From positions 2,790,001-2,854,000 of the forward strand of contig JACKBQ010000001.1 in assembly GCA_020634455.1 (NCBI GenBank): a stretch of 64,000 nucleotides of DNA, in the 5' to 3' direction. Numbering within the stretch: the first letter of the stretch is position 1; every line of letters begins with the position of its first letter. This document shows, piece after piece, positions 24,888 to 34,176 of the stretch. A program made the position numbers and the translations under genes. Below the pieces are notes generated by a model, which saw only the letters and a program-made list of their open reading frames with translations, ran no database searches and had not been told where the DNA came from. This DNA comes from Ardenticatenaceae bacterium. Its GTDB lineage: Bacteria; Chloroflexota; Anaerolineae; Promineifilales; Promineifilaceae.

Positions 24888-25943
24888 TCATGCTGAAATA
24901 AACCCCTGCTTCACCAGCAGCTCCGCATTCAGCACCGAGCCACTCGCCGCACCGCGCAGGGTGTTGTGGGTGATGGAGAGGAAGCGAATGTTGTTGACGG
25001 GGCATTGGCGCACCCCGCCGACGGTCCAGGCGAGGCCGTTGCCTGCGTCGCGGTCCAGGCGGGGCTGGGGGCGGTTGGCTTCGGGCCGGTAGATGAAGAC
25101 TTGTTCGGGCATGGTGGGCAGGTCGCGGATAATTTCCGGGGGCTGCCACGTTTGGAACAGCGCGATCACTTCTTCAGCAGTGGCGGATTGGCGCAGCTTG
25201 ACAGAGACACTGCCCAGATGGCCGTCCATCACCGGCACGCGGTTGGCCTGGGCGCTGACTTTGAAGGGAGCCATCTCAATTGCGCCGTTGGCGTAGGTGC
25301 CACACAGCTTGCGCGGTTCGGTTTCCAGCTTGCCATCTTCCCCGCCGATGTAGGGAATGACGTTGTCCATGATGTCTAGCGAGGGGACGCCGGGGTAGCC
25401 TGCGCCGGAGATGGCCTGGAGCGTGGTGACAACGGCCGTTTCCACCCCAAACTTCTTATGCAAAATCTGCAACGGCAGCACAATGCTCGTCGTCGAGCAG
25501 TTGGCGTTGGCCACGATCCAGCCGTCCCAGCCGTACGCCTCTTTTTGGCGGGGGATGAGCGCCGTGTGGTCTGGGTTCACCTCCGGGATGAGCAGTGGCA
25601 CGCACGGATCCATGCGAAACGGCGAGGCGTTGGTGAGGACGATGTAGCCTGCCTCGGCAAACTTCGGCTCAAGCTCGCGCGCCTCAGCGGTAGGCAATGC
25701 GGAAAAGAGAACGCGCGGCTCCAGGTTCGGCTCGGTGGGCTGGACGATCATGTCCGCGACGGCGGCGGGCGGGTCGCCGGGCAGCAGCCAGTTGACGCCT
25801 TCGCCATACGGCCGTCCCGCCGTGCGTTCCGAACCAGTGAGGGCCGTAATCTCAAACCAGGGATGGTCTACCAAATGTTGAATAAAGCGCTGGCCCACTG
25901 CACCAGTGGCCGCGAGAATGCCGACGGGAATTTTGTTGCTCAT
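24888..25943 (-). CDS. asd: Aspartate-semialdehyde dehydrogenase (archaeal/fungal-type)
   Basis: Reduces aspartyl phosphate to the semialdehyde, the branch point to Lys, Thr and Met. The 351-residue protein has the NADP-binding loop GILAATGAVGQRF (8-20), catalytic Cys149 in NANCSTT, and ISGAGYPG. The context and length match the archaeal/yeast subgroup rather than the E. coli type. GAGG upstream of ATG 25943 is a usable ribosome-binding site. It is monocistronic behind a 380-base leader containing a T-box, so expression is expected to rise when a cognate tRNA is uncharged. Confidence 0.95.
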   Translation of the reverse strand: MSNKIPVGILAATGAVGQRFIQHLVDHPWFEITALTGSERTAGRPYGEGVNWLLPGDPPAAVADMIVQPTEPNLEPRVLFSALPTAEARELEPKFAEAGYIVLTNASPFRMDPCVPLLIPEVNPDHTALIPRQKEAYGWDGWIVANANCSTTSIVLPLQILHKKFGVETAVVTTLQAISGAGYPGVPSLDIMDNVIPYIGGEDGKLETEPRKLCGTYANGAIEMAPFKVSAQANRVPVMDGHLGSVSVKLRQSATAEEVIALFQTWQPPEIIRDLPTMPEQVFIYRPEANRPQPRLDRDAGNGLAWTVGGVRQCPVNNIRFLSITHNTLRGAASGSVLNAELLVKQGFISA

Positions 25944-25965
25944 AAGATTTACCTCATTTGCTCTG

Positions 25966-25998
25966 AGGCGCGACGCACTTTAAAAGTGCGTCGCACCT
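25966..25998. repeat. Inverted repeat in asd leader
   Basis: AGGCGCGACGCACTTT faces AAAGTGCGTCGCACCT with a single mismatch. It forms a second, very stable hairpin between the T-box terminator and the asd start codon. It lacks a U-tract. Confidence 0.7.
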
Positions 25999-26005
25999 GA
26001 AAAAT

Positions 26006-26322
26006 AAAAAACGCCGTCACCCACATGGGGCGACGGCGTCGCGATTCCACCCAATTCGGTAAACGGTGGTCGGTGAACAGTAAGCGGTGATTTTCCGATT
26101 ACGGATAACCGATAACGGATTACCCTTGAAACGGCCGTTAACGGGGCCAGCCGTGCTTCCTTACTCAAACTGGTTCAGGAAGTCGCTCTCAGGGGGTGTT
26201 CGGGACTGCCTTTGCTGTGGAGGCTTTCAGCCGGTGGCGCTCCAATCTCTGGTGCTGGCTCAGACCGTACTCGTCCTGATCATTGCTTTTGCGGGGCGAC
26301 TGGTGGGTCGCCTTTCTAAATT
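26006..26322 (-). promoter_or_regulatory. T-box riboswitch leader of asd
   Basis: Read on the minus strand from the predicted start near 26322. There is a short 5' hairpin (GGCGAC/GTCGCC), then a Stem I-like region with GACGAGTA, an apical CAGAGATTGG and the facing ACCGGCTGAAAGCC. The lower stem TCAGG/CCTGA encloses GAACACC, where ACC (Thr) is the best specifier candidate. Further on come GAGTAAGGAAGC (Stem II/III region) and the T-box GGGTGGAATCGCG (complement of 26040-26052). The terminator ACGCCGTC../..GACGGCGT with a U-rich tail lies at 26006-26039. TGGA would pair with a tRNA end UCCA. The T-box differs from the consensus GGGTGGNACCGCG at one base. The overall call is strong; the specifier is inference. 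Confidence 0.85.
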
Positions 26323-26329
26323 TCGCCGG

Positions 26330-26357
26330 ATTATAAGGAATCTGGTTGACCTGTCAA
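26330..26357 (-). promoter_or_regulatory. Promoter of T-box leader
   Basis: Minus-strand TTGACA (complement of 26352-26357) and TATAAT (complement of 26330-26335) with a 16-bp spacer: a perfect consensus promoter with start near 26323. Confidence 0.85.
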
Positions 26358-26364
26358 GCAAATT

Positions 26365-26388
26365 GAGGAGTAGGCATCCTCGATTCCT
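26365..26388. repeat. Single REP element
   Basis: GAGGAGTAGGCATCCTCGATT shares the GAGTAGGCATCC head with the second half of the REPIN at 6084-6103. The 3' half of the hairpin is degenerate. It lies at the end of the GH13 gene. Confidence 0.55.
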
Positions 26389-28082
26389 TAAAAGCAATGC
26401 ACATCGCCAGACCAGGGTTGCAGGGTGAAGGTGTGCTGGTGGTTTGGGGAAACGGCCGTTACCACCCTCACCTCGTCACTGGCATTGAGCGCCACCCAGA
26501 CCGTTTCCTCAGCGTGCGTTCGTGCGTAAACCAGCGTGTGGTCATTGGCATGGAGGATTTGCGAACGGCCGTGTCGCAAAGCCGGGTGCGCCTGACGGAA
26601 CTGGATCAGCCAGCGGAAGTAGTCGCGAGTGTCGGCATCCTGCTCCTCGCCCCACAACATCGGCTGGCGGTTTTCTTCCATCCCCTCGCTGTCGGGGTCG
26701 GACATGCTGCGCAGCTGGCGCACGCCCACCTCGGTGCCGTTGTAGACGATGGGCGGGCCAACCAGGGTAAACTGGCATAGCGCCGCCAGCTTCAGCTTAC
26801 GCCTGTCGTGTCCAGCGGCAAAGTAGAAGCGATTCATGTCGTGGTTGTCTAAAAAGCTGGGCCGACTGTACGTTTCTGGGAAAAAGCGTTCGTGCTTGAT
26901 GAGGAAGCTAGCAAATTGGAAGATACTCATGCGGTGCAGAGCAAAAGTGTCGCGGATGGCCTGCTCCAGTGAGAAGTCCAGGCAGCCGTCGAGGCGGCCC
27001 TCGTAGCTCAGGAGGGTAGAGGGGGTTTCCACCACCTCGCCAAAAATCCAGGCATCAGGTTTGGTTTGCTTAACGGTGGCCCGAAGTTCGGTCCAAAAGT
27101 CGTGCGTGGGGCCGAGGGCATAATCCAGGCGCAGGCCGTCGAAGCCCACATCGCCCAGCCAGAAGCGGACGCTGTCCAGCAAATATTTGCGCACCTCAGC
27201 ATTGTTGACGTTGACCTGGGGCAAATCCATGACGCCAAAAAAGGTTTCGTAATCCACCGGGTAGTCAATCCAGTGGTACCAGCTCACAAACGGGCTGTCG
27301 GGATCGCGGATCGCTTCCTGGAAGCTGTGGTGTTCGCTGCCCCAATGGTTGGCCACAAAGTCCAGCAGCAGGCGGATGCCTTTTTGGTGCGCCGTGTCCA
27401 CCAACTCGCGGATGTCGTCCATGCTGCCTAGGCGCGGATTGACGCTGAAGTAGTCGGTGGCGTGGTAACCGTGATGGCTGTCGTCGGGGAAGAACGGGTT
27501 GAGCCAGATGGCATTGAAGCCCATCTCGGCGACGTAATCGAGCTTTTGGATGATGCCGCGCAGGGTGCCGCCGTAGATGTCGTTGAGGGATTGGGTCGGG
27601 TTCCAGCAACGGCCGTTTCCGGCATAAAATCGGTCGGGGAAAATCTGGTACACAATCGCATCCTGGCTCCAGGCGGGCGGCGCGCTGTGGCCCACGAGGT
27701 ACGAGAAAACTTCGCCGTCGTCGGCCAAAATCGGTTCCGAGCCGTCCGTCGGGTACGCTTTGATGATGTAGCGCACAATCGTGCCTTCGGGCTGGGGCGG
27801 CAGGGTGACCTGCCAATGCTGCAAATATTGCCAGTTGAGCAGATCCCATTTGGTTTCGCTGCGGGTGAAGGAGTAGGTTTTCTCTTCCGGCAGCATCACC
27901 TCGCACTCAATCCGGTCAATCAGCTGGGCCAGCCCCACGATGACGGTGAGCACGGGCGCATCACCCGCCTGCGGGGCGCGGGGCGAAATCTGGCTGTGGT
28001 GCTTCACGCCTTGCCGCCATTCCTGGTAATATTTCAGTCGTTTTTCAGTGGTGGATAGGGAGCCAAAAACAAAATCTTCCAT
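26388..28082 (-). CDS. GH13 glycoside hydrolase (neopullulanase/cyclomaltodextrinase-like)
   Basis: A 564-residue cytoplasmic enzyme with no signal peptide. An N-terminal beta-sandwich (residues 1-130) precedes the (beta/alpha)8 barrel starting at WSQDAIVYQIFPDRF. The GH13 regions are DFVANH (241-246), GFDGLRLDYA with nucleophile Asp320, IFGEVVE with acid/base Glu349, and FLDNHD with Asp415. Such enzymes hydrolyse or transglycosylate imported maltodextrins. It is last in the glucan locus, about 100 bp after the GH31 gene and separated from it by a GGACGCGGAT repeat. ACGGCCGT copies at 26451, 26564 and 27608 encode TAV, RPF or NGR. Confidence 0.93.
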   Translation of the reverse strand: MEDFVFGSLSTTEKRLKYYQEWRQGVKHHSQISPRAPQAGDAPVLTVIVGLAQLIDRIECEVMLPEEKTYSFTRSETKWDLLNWQYLQHWQVTLPPQPEGTIVRYIIKAYPTDGSEPILADDGEVFSYLVGHSAPPAWSQDAIVYQIFPDRFYAGNGRCWNPTQSLNDIYGGTLRGIIQKLDYVAEMGFNAIWLNPFFPDDSHHGYHATDYFSVNPRLGSMDDIRELVDTAHQKGIRLLLDFVANHWGSEHHSFQEAIRDPDSPFVSWYHWIDYPVDYETFFGVMDLPQVNVNNAEVRKYLLDSVRFWLGDVGFDGLRLDYALGPTHDFWTELRATVKQTKPDAWIFGEVVETPSTLLSYEGRLDGCLDFSLEQAIRDTFALHRMSIFQFASFLIKHERFFPETYSRPSFLDNHDMNRFYFAAGHDRRKLKLAALCQFTLVGPPIVYNGTEVGVRQLRSMSDPDSEGMEENRQPMLWGEEQDADTRDYFRWLIQFRQAHPALRHGRSQILHANDHTLVYARTHAEETVWVALNASDEVRVVTAVSPNHQHTFTLQPWSGDVHCF

Positions 28083-28113
28083 GTAAAAAGCCTCTGTGAA
28101 TTGAATGGTTTTT

Positions 28114-28177
28114 ATGGGACGCGGATGAACGCGGATTTGAAATGATCCGCGTCAATCTGCGCTTGTCCGCGTCCCAT
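28114..28177. repeat. GGACGCGGAT-family inverted repeat
   Basis: ATGGGACGCGGA and TCCGCGTCCCAT form the ends, with GAACGCGGA and TCCGCGTCA words inside. A related copy lies at 58213-58266. Confidence 0.75.
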
Positions 28178-28182
28178 TTTGC

Positions 28183-30906
28183 TTACATTTGACTACGTCG
28201 TTGTTGAATGTAAAGCCAGCCGCCCACGAGAAGAACAAGCGCGATTGCCAAACCGATGAAAAGCAGTGTGCGATTGGGGGCGGGTTCGCTGGGTGTTGTT
28301 TCGGATACGGCGGGTGTTTGGGTGGGAACGGCCGTACTCTCCACTTCAACCACCTCAACCTCAGCTGCTTCTTCCCCTGGCTGATCCAGCGTCACCACAA
28401 ACTGCTTCGGCTCGGTCACCGGCAGCGGACCGGATTTGGCCCACAGTTCGCCATTGGTGAGGATGTAGCCGGAAACGGCCGTATCCCACGCTTCCATCGA
28501 ATCTAGTTTTGCTAAATCGGTGCTGTTGACGGAAACGGCCGTAGCCCCCGCATCCCCAACCGCCAGCTTGAGCACATTGTCCCGGCTGGTGGGCGCACCG
28601 TCGTAGCTGCCCTCGGCGGCGGCGATTTCCACCGCGATTTGTCCATCGAGCCAGCGCTGGCTGATTTGCGTGGTTTGCAGTTCGCCAGATTGGTAGGCTG
28701 TGGAACGGCCGTCGTCTTCAAACAGGGTAAAGCTGGTCGGTTCTGGCGCGGGCACCACGTACACAATCAGCTCGCCCCGCGTGCTGCCGTCCCGGCGCAG
28801 GCCGTACATATTCATCGTTTGCTCGTCCACAAACATTTGCGGCACGATGGCCCCGGCGCGGACAAAGATCGGCAGCTGGAACAGGCCGTCCTGCGTGGTG
28901 GGCACATCGTCCAGCCACTGGCCGCTGCTGTCGATCCATTCGCCAGTGTGGAAGTTGACCCATTGGCCAGCGGGGAGGTAAACGGGAACGGCCGTTATCC
29001 CGGCCTCCGTCACCGTACGCACCAACATGTCGTGGCCCAGCAGCTTGTGGTCGCCCAAATCGCGCGTTTGCGGATCATCCTGGTAGTAGAAGAATAGCGG
29101 CGGTACAACGGGCGCACCCGTCTGCGCCGCCAGATGAGCCAGCGAGTAGTAGTAGGGCGAGAGGGCGTAGCGCAGCCGCACGTTAGCCAGATTGCTGGCC
29201 AGATCGCCGACGCGATCGGGGGCGGTTTCTTTGCAGTTGCACAGATTTTCCGTGTGCGGCCGTACGGGCACGTCCAGCAGGGCGCTGTTGGCCAGCCAGA
29301 CGGTGTACAGTTCGTCCAAATCTGCCTGGCTGATGTTGCCGCGATGGAAGCCGACCACGTCGGTGCCGAAGTAGTCCAGGCCGGAGAGCGACATGTGCAT
29401 TTGGGCGTTCATATGCGCCGCCAGGCTGTCAAAATTGGAGCCGATGTCGGCCGACCACATGGCCGCGCCGTAGCGCTGAATGCCCGTGGTGCCGGAGCGG
29501 GACAAAATGACGGGGCGTTGGGTGACGCCGTTGCGCTGGTAGCCGAGAAAGATGCTTTTGGCCCAGAGCAGGTTGTAAATGTTGTTGTTAGCCAATTGGT
29601 CATGCAGCTCCAGGCCGGGCAGGCCCGCGTACCAGCTGTTGGGGGCGACCATTTCCGGCTCGCCCAGGTCGGTCCAGTGGCCAAAAACGCCCGCCTCGAT
29701 GAGCGGCTGGCGCACCAGATCGTGCCAGAACGCCGCGCCCGCCTCGTTGGTCCAATCCACCATGCCGCCGTTGCCCCACCACTCGCGCATGGTGGCCGGA
29801 CCGCATGTGCCGCACGCCTTCACCAGGTAGCTCTGGCTGGCCATCAGGCCAAAATTTTGCAGCTCATCATCCACGTACGACTCTTCGATGAGGATGAGTC
29901 CCAGACCATCTTCACGTAATTCGGCAATTTTGGCGGTGGGGTCGGGAAAGTTGTCCAGGTCCCAGCTGATGGAGCCCATCTGGCTGGGCGGGTGGATGTT
30001 GCCAAACCATTGCAGGTCGAGGACAAAGCCGTCCTGTGGGAACTGGTTGGCGTTAAGCGTTTGCCACTTGTCGTCCAGTTCGGCCCAGTTGTCGTAGCCG
30101 TACTCGGAGACCCAGAGGCCAAACAGCGCTTTGGGCGGCACGGACGGACGGCCGTTTAACTCCAAATAGTCCGCACGCAAATCGGGCAAATCGGGGCCGC
30201 CCAGCAGGTACCAGCGCAGCGGATCGGCCGAGGTGGTCATGCTCCATTCATCACCGATGAACTCCCACTCCTGCTTGTAAACCACGTCCACAAACAGGGC
30301 GTAGTTGTCGCGGCCTGCGCCGAGGGCGTACAGGATGGGAAACTGGGCGTTGCCCACCATGCCGCCGCTGAATTCTTCCATGACGTTGCCGAACAGGCCG
30401 GGGTCGCGCGCGCTGCCGATCCAGTCGCCGTTGGGCTCGCCGGGGGTGCGGAACTTCTCGCCCAGGCCATAAACATCCTGCGTGGCGGCGTGGTCAATGA
30501 CCAGGCTACTTTTACGCGCGTCGAGGTCTTGGGGGCAAACGGCCGTTAACAACAACGGCTCCGCTTTGGTCAAATCCCACACCGTGCTGCACAGCGTTTG
30601 CGCATCCACCTGCACCTGCAATTCGGCCGTGACCAGCGTGCCCTGGCCGTCGTCGGAGAAGCTGGTGGGGCCGGGGTAGTTCGTTTTTTGCACCATCGGG
30701 CTGATGGCCAGCGGCGTGCCAGCGGCGGGTGGGCTGCCCTGTCCCGCTTCAAAATGGATCAGGTCATCGTCCAAAACCTCCACGACGAGATAGTTGTCGC
30801 CAGAGGTGTAGGTGATTTGGGGAACGGCAGTCTCGCTTTGCGCGGACGTTCGGGCGGGTAAAAATAGCAAGATGACCAGGAGGCCAAGAAAGAGTTTGCG
30901 AGTCAA
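28183..30906 (-). CDS. Secreted, membrane-anchored GH31 alpha-glucosidase
   Basis: The start is placed at TTG 30906 because AGGAG lies six bases upstream and the protein then begins with a clean signal peptide (MTRKLFLGLLVILLFLPARTSAQ). The 907-residue GH31 enzyme has an N-terminal galactose-mutarotase-like domain, a barrel with WVSEYGY and FVLDLQW, nucleophile Asp in HWTDLGEPEM, and the acid/base region MWSADIGSNF. C-terminal beta-domains follow, then a transmembrane anchor (RTLLFIGLAIALVLLVGGWLYI) and a basic RRS tail. It would release glucose (or another alpha-sugar) from oligosaccharides at the cell surface. GH31 also includes xylosidases, so the sugar is not certain. Five ACGGCCGT copies fall in it before 29000. 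Confidence 0.9.
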   Translation of the reverse strand: MTRKLFLGLLVILLFLPARTSAQSETAVPQITYTSGDNYLVVEVLDDDLIHFEAGQGSPPAAGTPLAISPMVQKTNYPGPTSFSDDGQGTLVTAELQVQVDAQTLCSTVWDLTKAEPLLLTAVCPQDLDARKSSLVIDHAATQDVYGLGEKFRTPGEPNGDWIGSARDPGLFGNVMEEFSGGMVGNAQFPILYALGAGRDNYALFVDVVYKQEWEFIGDEWSMTTSADPLRWYLLGGPDLPDLRADYLELNGRPSVPPKALFGLWVSEYGYDNWAELDDKWQTLNANQFPQDGFVLDLQWFGNIHPPSQMGSISWDLDNFPDPTAKIAELREDGLGLILIEESYVDDELQNFGLMASQSYLVKACGTCGPATMREWWGNGGMVDWTNEAGAAFWHDLVRQPLIEAGVFGHWTDLGEPEMVAPNSWYAGLPGLELHDQLANNNIYNLLWAKSIFLGYQRNGVTQRPVILSRSGTTGIQRYGAAMWSADIGSNFDSLAAHMNAQMHMSLSGLDYFGTDVVGFHRGNISQADLDELYTVWLANSALLDVPVRPHTENLCNCKETAPDRVGDLASNLANVRLRYALSPYYYSLAHLAAQTGAPVVPPLFFYYQDDPQTRDLGDHKLLGHDMLVRTVTEAGITAVPVYLPAGQWVNFHTGEWIDSSGQWLDDVPTTQDGLFQLPIFVRAGAIVPQMFVDEQTMNMYGLRRDGSTRGELIVYVVPAPEPTSFTLFEDDGRSTAYQSGELQTTQISQRWLDGQIAVEIAAAEGSYDGAPTSRDNVLKLAVGDAGATAVSVNSTDLAKLDSMEAWDTAVSGYILTNGELWAKSGPLPVTEPKQFVVTLDQPGEEAAEVEVVEVESTAVPTQTPAVSETTPSEPAPNRTLLFIGLAIALVLLVGGWLYIQQRRSQM

Positions 30907-30997
30907 AAGAATCTCCTGTTGTGTCCGGGAAAAGCGGAACACAAAGCTGCGCAGAGGAGCACGGAGGGGCACAGAGAAAAGGCTGTGCCCCAATTTT

Positions 30998-33900
30998 TTA
31001 ATCAATTGTGCCGCCGACGGGCAGGCCGCTGGGGACCGCGTCGGGAACGACGTGGCTCAGGTCGGTGGCCGTGGGCGAGGTGAGTGCTTCCAAAAAGGCG
31101 ATCAGTTCGGCAATTTCCGCGTCGGTGAGGTCGCGGGTGGGCATGGCAAAAGAGGGCGCGTTGAGGGCGGCGGTGTGAACGGCCGTATCGCCCGAATCTT
31201 CGGCCAACATGAGCGCCGATAGCTGCCCAAAATCATAATTGGCCACTGCCTCACGTGGATTCAGGTGGTGCAGAATAACTGCTTCCAGCGAACTATATGC
31301 CCCGTTGTGCATCCAAGGGCCGGTGATGGCCACATTGCGCAGCGGCGGCGTGCGGAAGGCGAACAGGTCGCTGTCATAGCCAGTTTCGCGGGCGCGGCCA
31401 AAATCTAGCGGCTCTTCATTCCCCTTGCCCGGCCCAATTTGCGGCACGCCAATGTTGTGGAACTGCAAGTCGCTCAGCAGCGAGCCGCTGTGGCAATCGG
31501 CGCAGCCCGCTTTGCCGTAAAATAGCGCTGCTCCAGCCAATGCTTCGGCCGAGAGCGCCGTCTCGTCGCCCTGCAAATACCGATCCCACGGACTGTCCAA
31601 AAAGGTGAAGGTGTCCATCTGATACGCGGCCAGGGCGTTGGCGGCATAGGCAAAGGTCATCTCGTCCAACGGCACGCCGGGGTAGGCGACCTGGAACAGC
31701 TCCTGGTAGCCGGGAACAGCCAAAATTCGGGCCATCAAATCTTGCCACATGGCGCTAAATTGGTAGCTTTTCAGGTTGCCTAGCCGGTTGCTCTCGCCAA
31801 AAACATCAGTGTCGCCAGCATGGCCGCGCATTTCGTCGGGTGAGGTGACGGGGAACATTGCCTGCACAGCGACAGCGTTGTTGAGTGTGTAGGGTAGGTC
31901 GTCGTTAGCAGGGCTGTCGAATTGGCCATCGGCGAGCAGGGAAACACGGCCGTCCCAAAACAGTACGTCCATGCCCGCCAAACCCAAATTGTAGACGGGG
32001 GTGGCGTTGCGGGGGATCAAAATTTGCCGCCCGCGCACAAATTGCCGCGCTGTGCCTAGCCCTTGCCCGCCAGTGCCGATGGAAAGCGCCAGCGCGTCGC
32101 CCGTGCCCAGGTTGGGATGATGGCAGGTGACGCAGGCGGTGTCTTGGTTGCCGCTGAGGATGGGGTCCCAGAACAGGGCTCGGCCCAGCTCAATTTCGGC
32201 CTCGGTGGCGGCGGGTAGCTGCACGGGCGGGATGGCTCCAGCTTGGGCCAATTGGGTGGTTAGGGTGGATTGGGTGGTTGGGTTGGCTGGCGGATTGGTG
32301 AGCAGGTAAACGGCCGTAACCAGCAAGATCACACCTGCTCCACCCCACACCACAGCCCGGCGGCTGACGCCAAGCTGGCGGCGCGTGCGCCAAATAATCA
32401 GGCAGAGGGCGAGCCAGGCGATGATGTTGGCGGCGATGAGGATGTTGTTAATGGTTAGTGGGTTAGTGGCTGGTTCGTTGGTGGCTGGTTCGTTGGTGGC
32501 TGGAGGGTAGAGGGCGGTTTGCTGGGCGGCTTCGGCGGCGGCATCTAGCGGGTAGGGCAGGTTGATTTGGCGGTTGGTGGTAACTTGGGTGAAGGTTTGG
32601 GAACGGCCGTCTGCCCAGCGAATGGTCAGTTCTTCAACTGTTTCAAACGTGCCCAAGCCAAAATGGAGGCGCAGTTCGTTGCCCGCGCCCAGGCTGCTGC
32701 CATTTTGCACCTCGCGAGTTTGCACGCTGCCGTCGGCCGTGCGTACGATGACGCGGCTGCCTACTGCGTCCCGGTTTACCGGCCCTGCACCGACCAGTTT
32801 CAGCGTGAGCCAATGGTTGTTGGTGTGCTGGCTACCCTGGTTGCGCAGCAGGCTGTAGCCATCGTCTTTGTTGCCCAGCAGCAGGTCTACCCAGCCATCG
32901 TTGTCAAAATCGGCCGTGGCGATACCCATTGTGGGGCCAACGTCGCTGGCGCCACTGCCGGAGGCAATGCGGCTGAAGGTGCCGTCGCCGTTGTTGTGGA
33001 ACAGCGGGTTTACCGCCAGCCCGCCATGATCCACGGTGGTCATGACGGCCAGGTATAAATCTTGCCAGCCATCGTTGTCGTAATCCAGGGCGGCGGTGGC
33101 CCAGGCAATCTCCTGCGACATGGCCACCCCTGCCTGTTCTGCCACATCGCGGAAGGTGCCGTCGCCCTGGTTTTGCAGGAGGGTCATCGGCCCGGCGTTG
33201 GAGAAGTAGAAATCGAAGTCGCCGTCGTTGTCGTAGTCGCTGGTGGCCAGCCCCATGCCCATAACAGTTGTATTTGCCCCCACTTCTGCACCGATTTCGG
33301 TGAAGCAGTGGGCCAGCGGGTCTGGTTCGTCATCAGCACAGCCGGGACCATCGTTGCGCCACAGCTTGTTGCCTATGGGGAATAGGAATTCGTCGTTGAC
33401 CAGGTAGATGTCCTGGTCGCCGTCGTTGTCGTAGTCGGTGAAGCTGGCGACGAAGCCTGCGCCGTAGGTTTTGCCATTGAGCAGGCGGGTGACTTCGGTG
33501 AAGGTGCCGTCGCCGTTGTTGTGATAGAGGCGGTCGGTGTCGCCTTCGTTGGGACGGCCGCAGCGTGGATAGCAAGCCCAGTTGGCCACGTACAGGTCTA
33601 GCCAGCCGTCGTTGTTGTAGTCGCCCCAGGAGGCGGTTTGGCTGTTGTCATCTTCGCCACCTACGCCTGCCTGGGCGGTGACATCGGTGAAACCTTGTCC
33701 GGCGTCGTTGCGGAAAAGGTTGTTTTGCCCCCAGTTGACGACGTACAGGTCAGGCCAGCCGTCGTTGTTATAGTCGGCAAAAGTGGCACCGCCGCTGTAG
33801 CCGTTGGTCAGGGCAACGCCCGGGGCGAAGGGGGGACGGCTGAAGGTGCCATCGCCGTTGTTGCGGAAGAGGCTGTTGGGTCCTTTGGTGTCGGTGACGT

Positions 33901-34138
33901 AGAAGTCTACCCAGCCATCCTGGTCGTAGTCGCCCCATGCCTGGCCAATGGCGCGGTTGTTGCCCTGGCGCGTTTGGGTAATGCCTGCGGCACGGCTGAC
34001 GTTCTGGAAGAGGGGGGAGGATGAGGTGGAAACGGCCGTTCCCGCCTCATCCTCACTGTTTTGCTGTTTTGGCTCCGCCGATTGGCAAGCAGTTAAAAAA
34101 ACAATAATCAGAAGTGTGAAAAGCTTTTTTGTACGCAT
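30998..34138 (-). CDS. Fusion lipoprotein: FG-GAP/ASPIC-UnbV repeats + di-haem cytochrome c peroxidase
   Basis: A 1046-residue protein with lipobox LTAC (Cys18). Residues about 45-480 contain seven or more FG-GAP/VCBS repeats (DYDQDGWVDFYV, DYNNDGWPDLYV, DYDNDGDQDIYL) with calcium-type Asp ladders. An ASPIC/UnbV segment follows (about 490-590, GSRVIVRTADGSVQTREVQNG..ADGRSQTF). Two transmembrane helices come next (about 610-630 and 645-665), then a MauG/CcpA-type domain with haem motifs CVTCH and CADCH. The peroxidase core keeps GRALFWDPILSGN, RNATPVYN and TPPLRNVAITGPWMHNGAY. FG-GAP/ASPIC proteins are often surface-binding modules and CcpA reduces peroxide or oxidises partners. The combination is unusual. 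The reading frame is continuous, with no frameshift. It sits inside the glucan locus. Confidence 0.9.
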   Translation of the reverse strand: MRTKKLFTLLIIVFLTACQSAEPKQQNSEDEAGTAVSTSSSPLFQNVSRAAGITQTRQGNNRAIGQAWGDYDQDGWVDFYVTDTKGPNSLFRNNGDGTFSRPPFAPGVALTNGYSGGATFADYNNDGWPDLYVVNWGQNNLFRNDAGQGFTDVTAQAGVGGEDDNSQTASWGDYNNDGWLDLYVANWACYPRCGRPNEGDTDRLYHNNGDGTFTEVTRLLNGKTYGAGFVASFTDYDNDGDQDIYLVNDEFLFPIGNKLWRNDGPGCADDEPDPLAHCFTEIGAEVGANTTVMGMGLATSDYDNDGDFDFYFSNAGPMTLLQNQGDGTFRDVAEQAGVAMSQEIAWATAALDYDNDGWQDLYLAVMTTVDHGGLAVNPLFHNNGDGTFSRIASGSGASDVGPTMGIATADFDNDGWVDLLLGNKDDGYSLLRNQGSQHTNNHWLTLKLVGAGPVNRDAVGSRVIVRTADGSVQTREVQNGSSLGAGNELRLHFGLGTFETVEELTIRWADGRSQTFTQVTTNRQINLPYPLDAAAEAAQQTALYPPATNEPATNEPATNPLTINNILIAANIIAWLALCLIIWRTRRQLGVSRRAVVWGGAGVILLVTAVYLLTNPPANPTTQSTLTTQLAQAGAIPPVQLPAATEAEIELGRALFWDPILSGNQDTACVTCHHPNLGTGDALALSIGTGGQGLGTARQFVRGRQILIPRNATPVYNLGLAGMDVLFWDGRVSLLADGQFDSPANDDLPYTLNNAVAVQAMFPVTSPDEMRGHAGDTDVFGESNRLGNLKSYQFSAMWQDLMARILAVPGYQELFQVAYPGVPLDEMTFAYAANALAAYQMDTFTFLDSPWDRYLQGDETALSAEALAGAALFYGKAGCADCHSGSLLSDLQFHNIGVPQIGPGKGNEEPLDFGRARETGYDSDLFAFRTPPLRNVAITGPWMHNGAYSSLEAVILHHLNPREAVANYDFGQLSALMLAEDSGDTAVHTAALNAPSFAMPTRDLTDAEIAELIAFLEALTSPTATDLSHVVPDAVPSGLPVGGTID

Positions 34139-34176
34139 TTGCCTTTGATGGTTTCTAATTCAAAGGTGCCAGGCAT

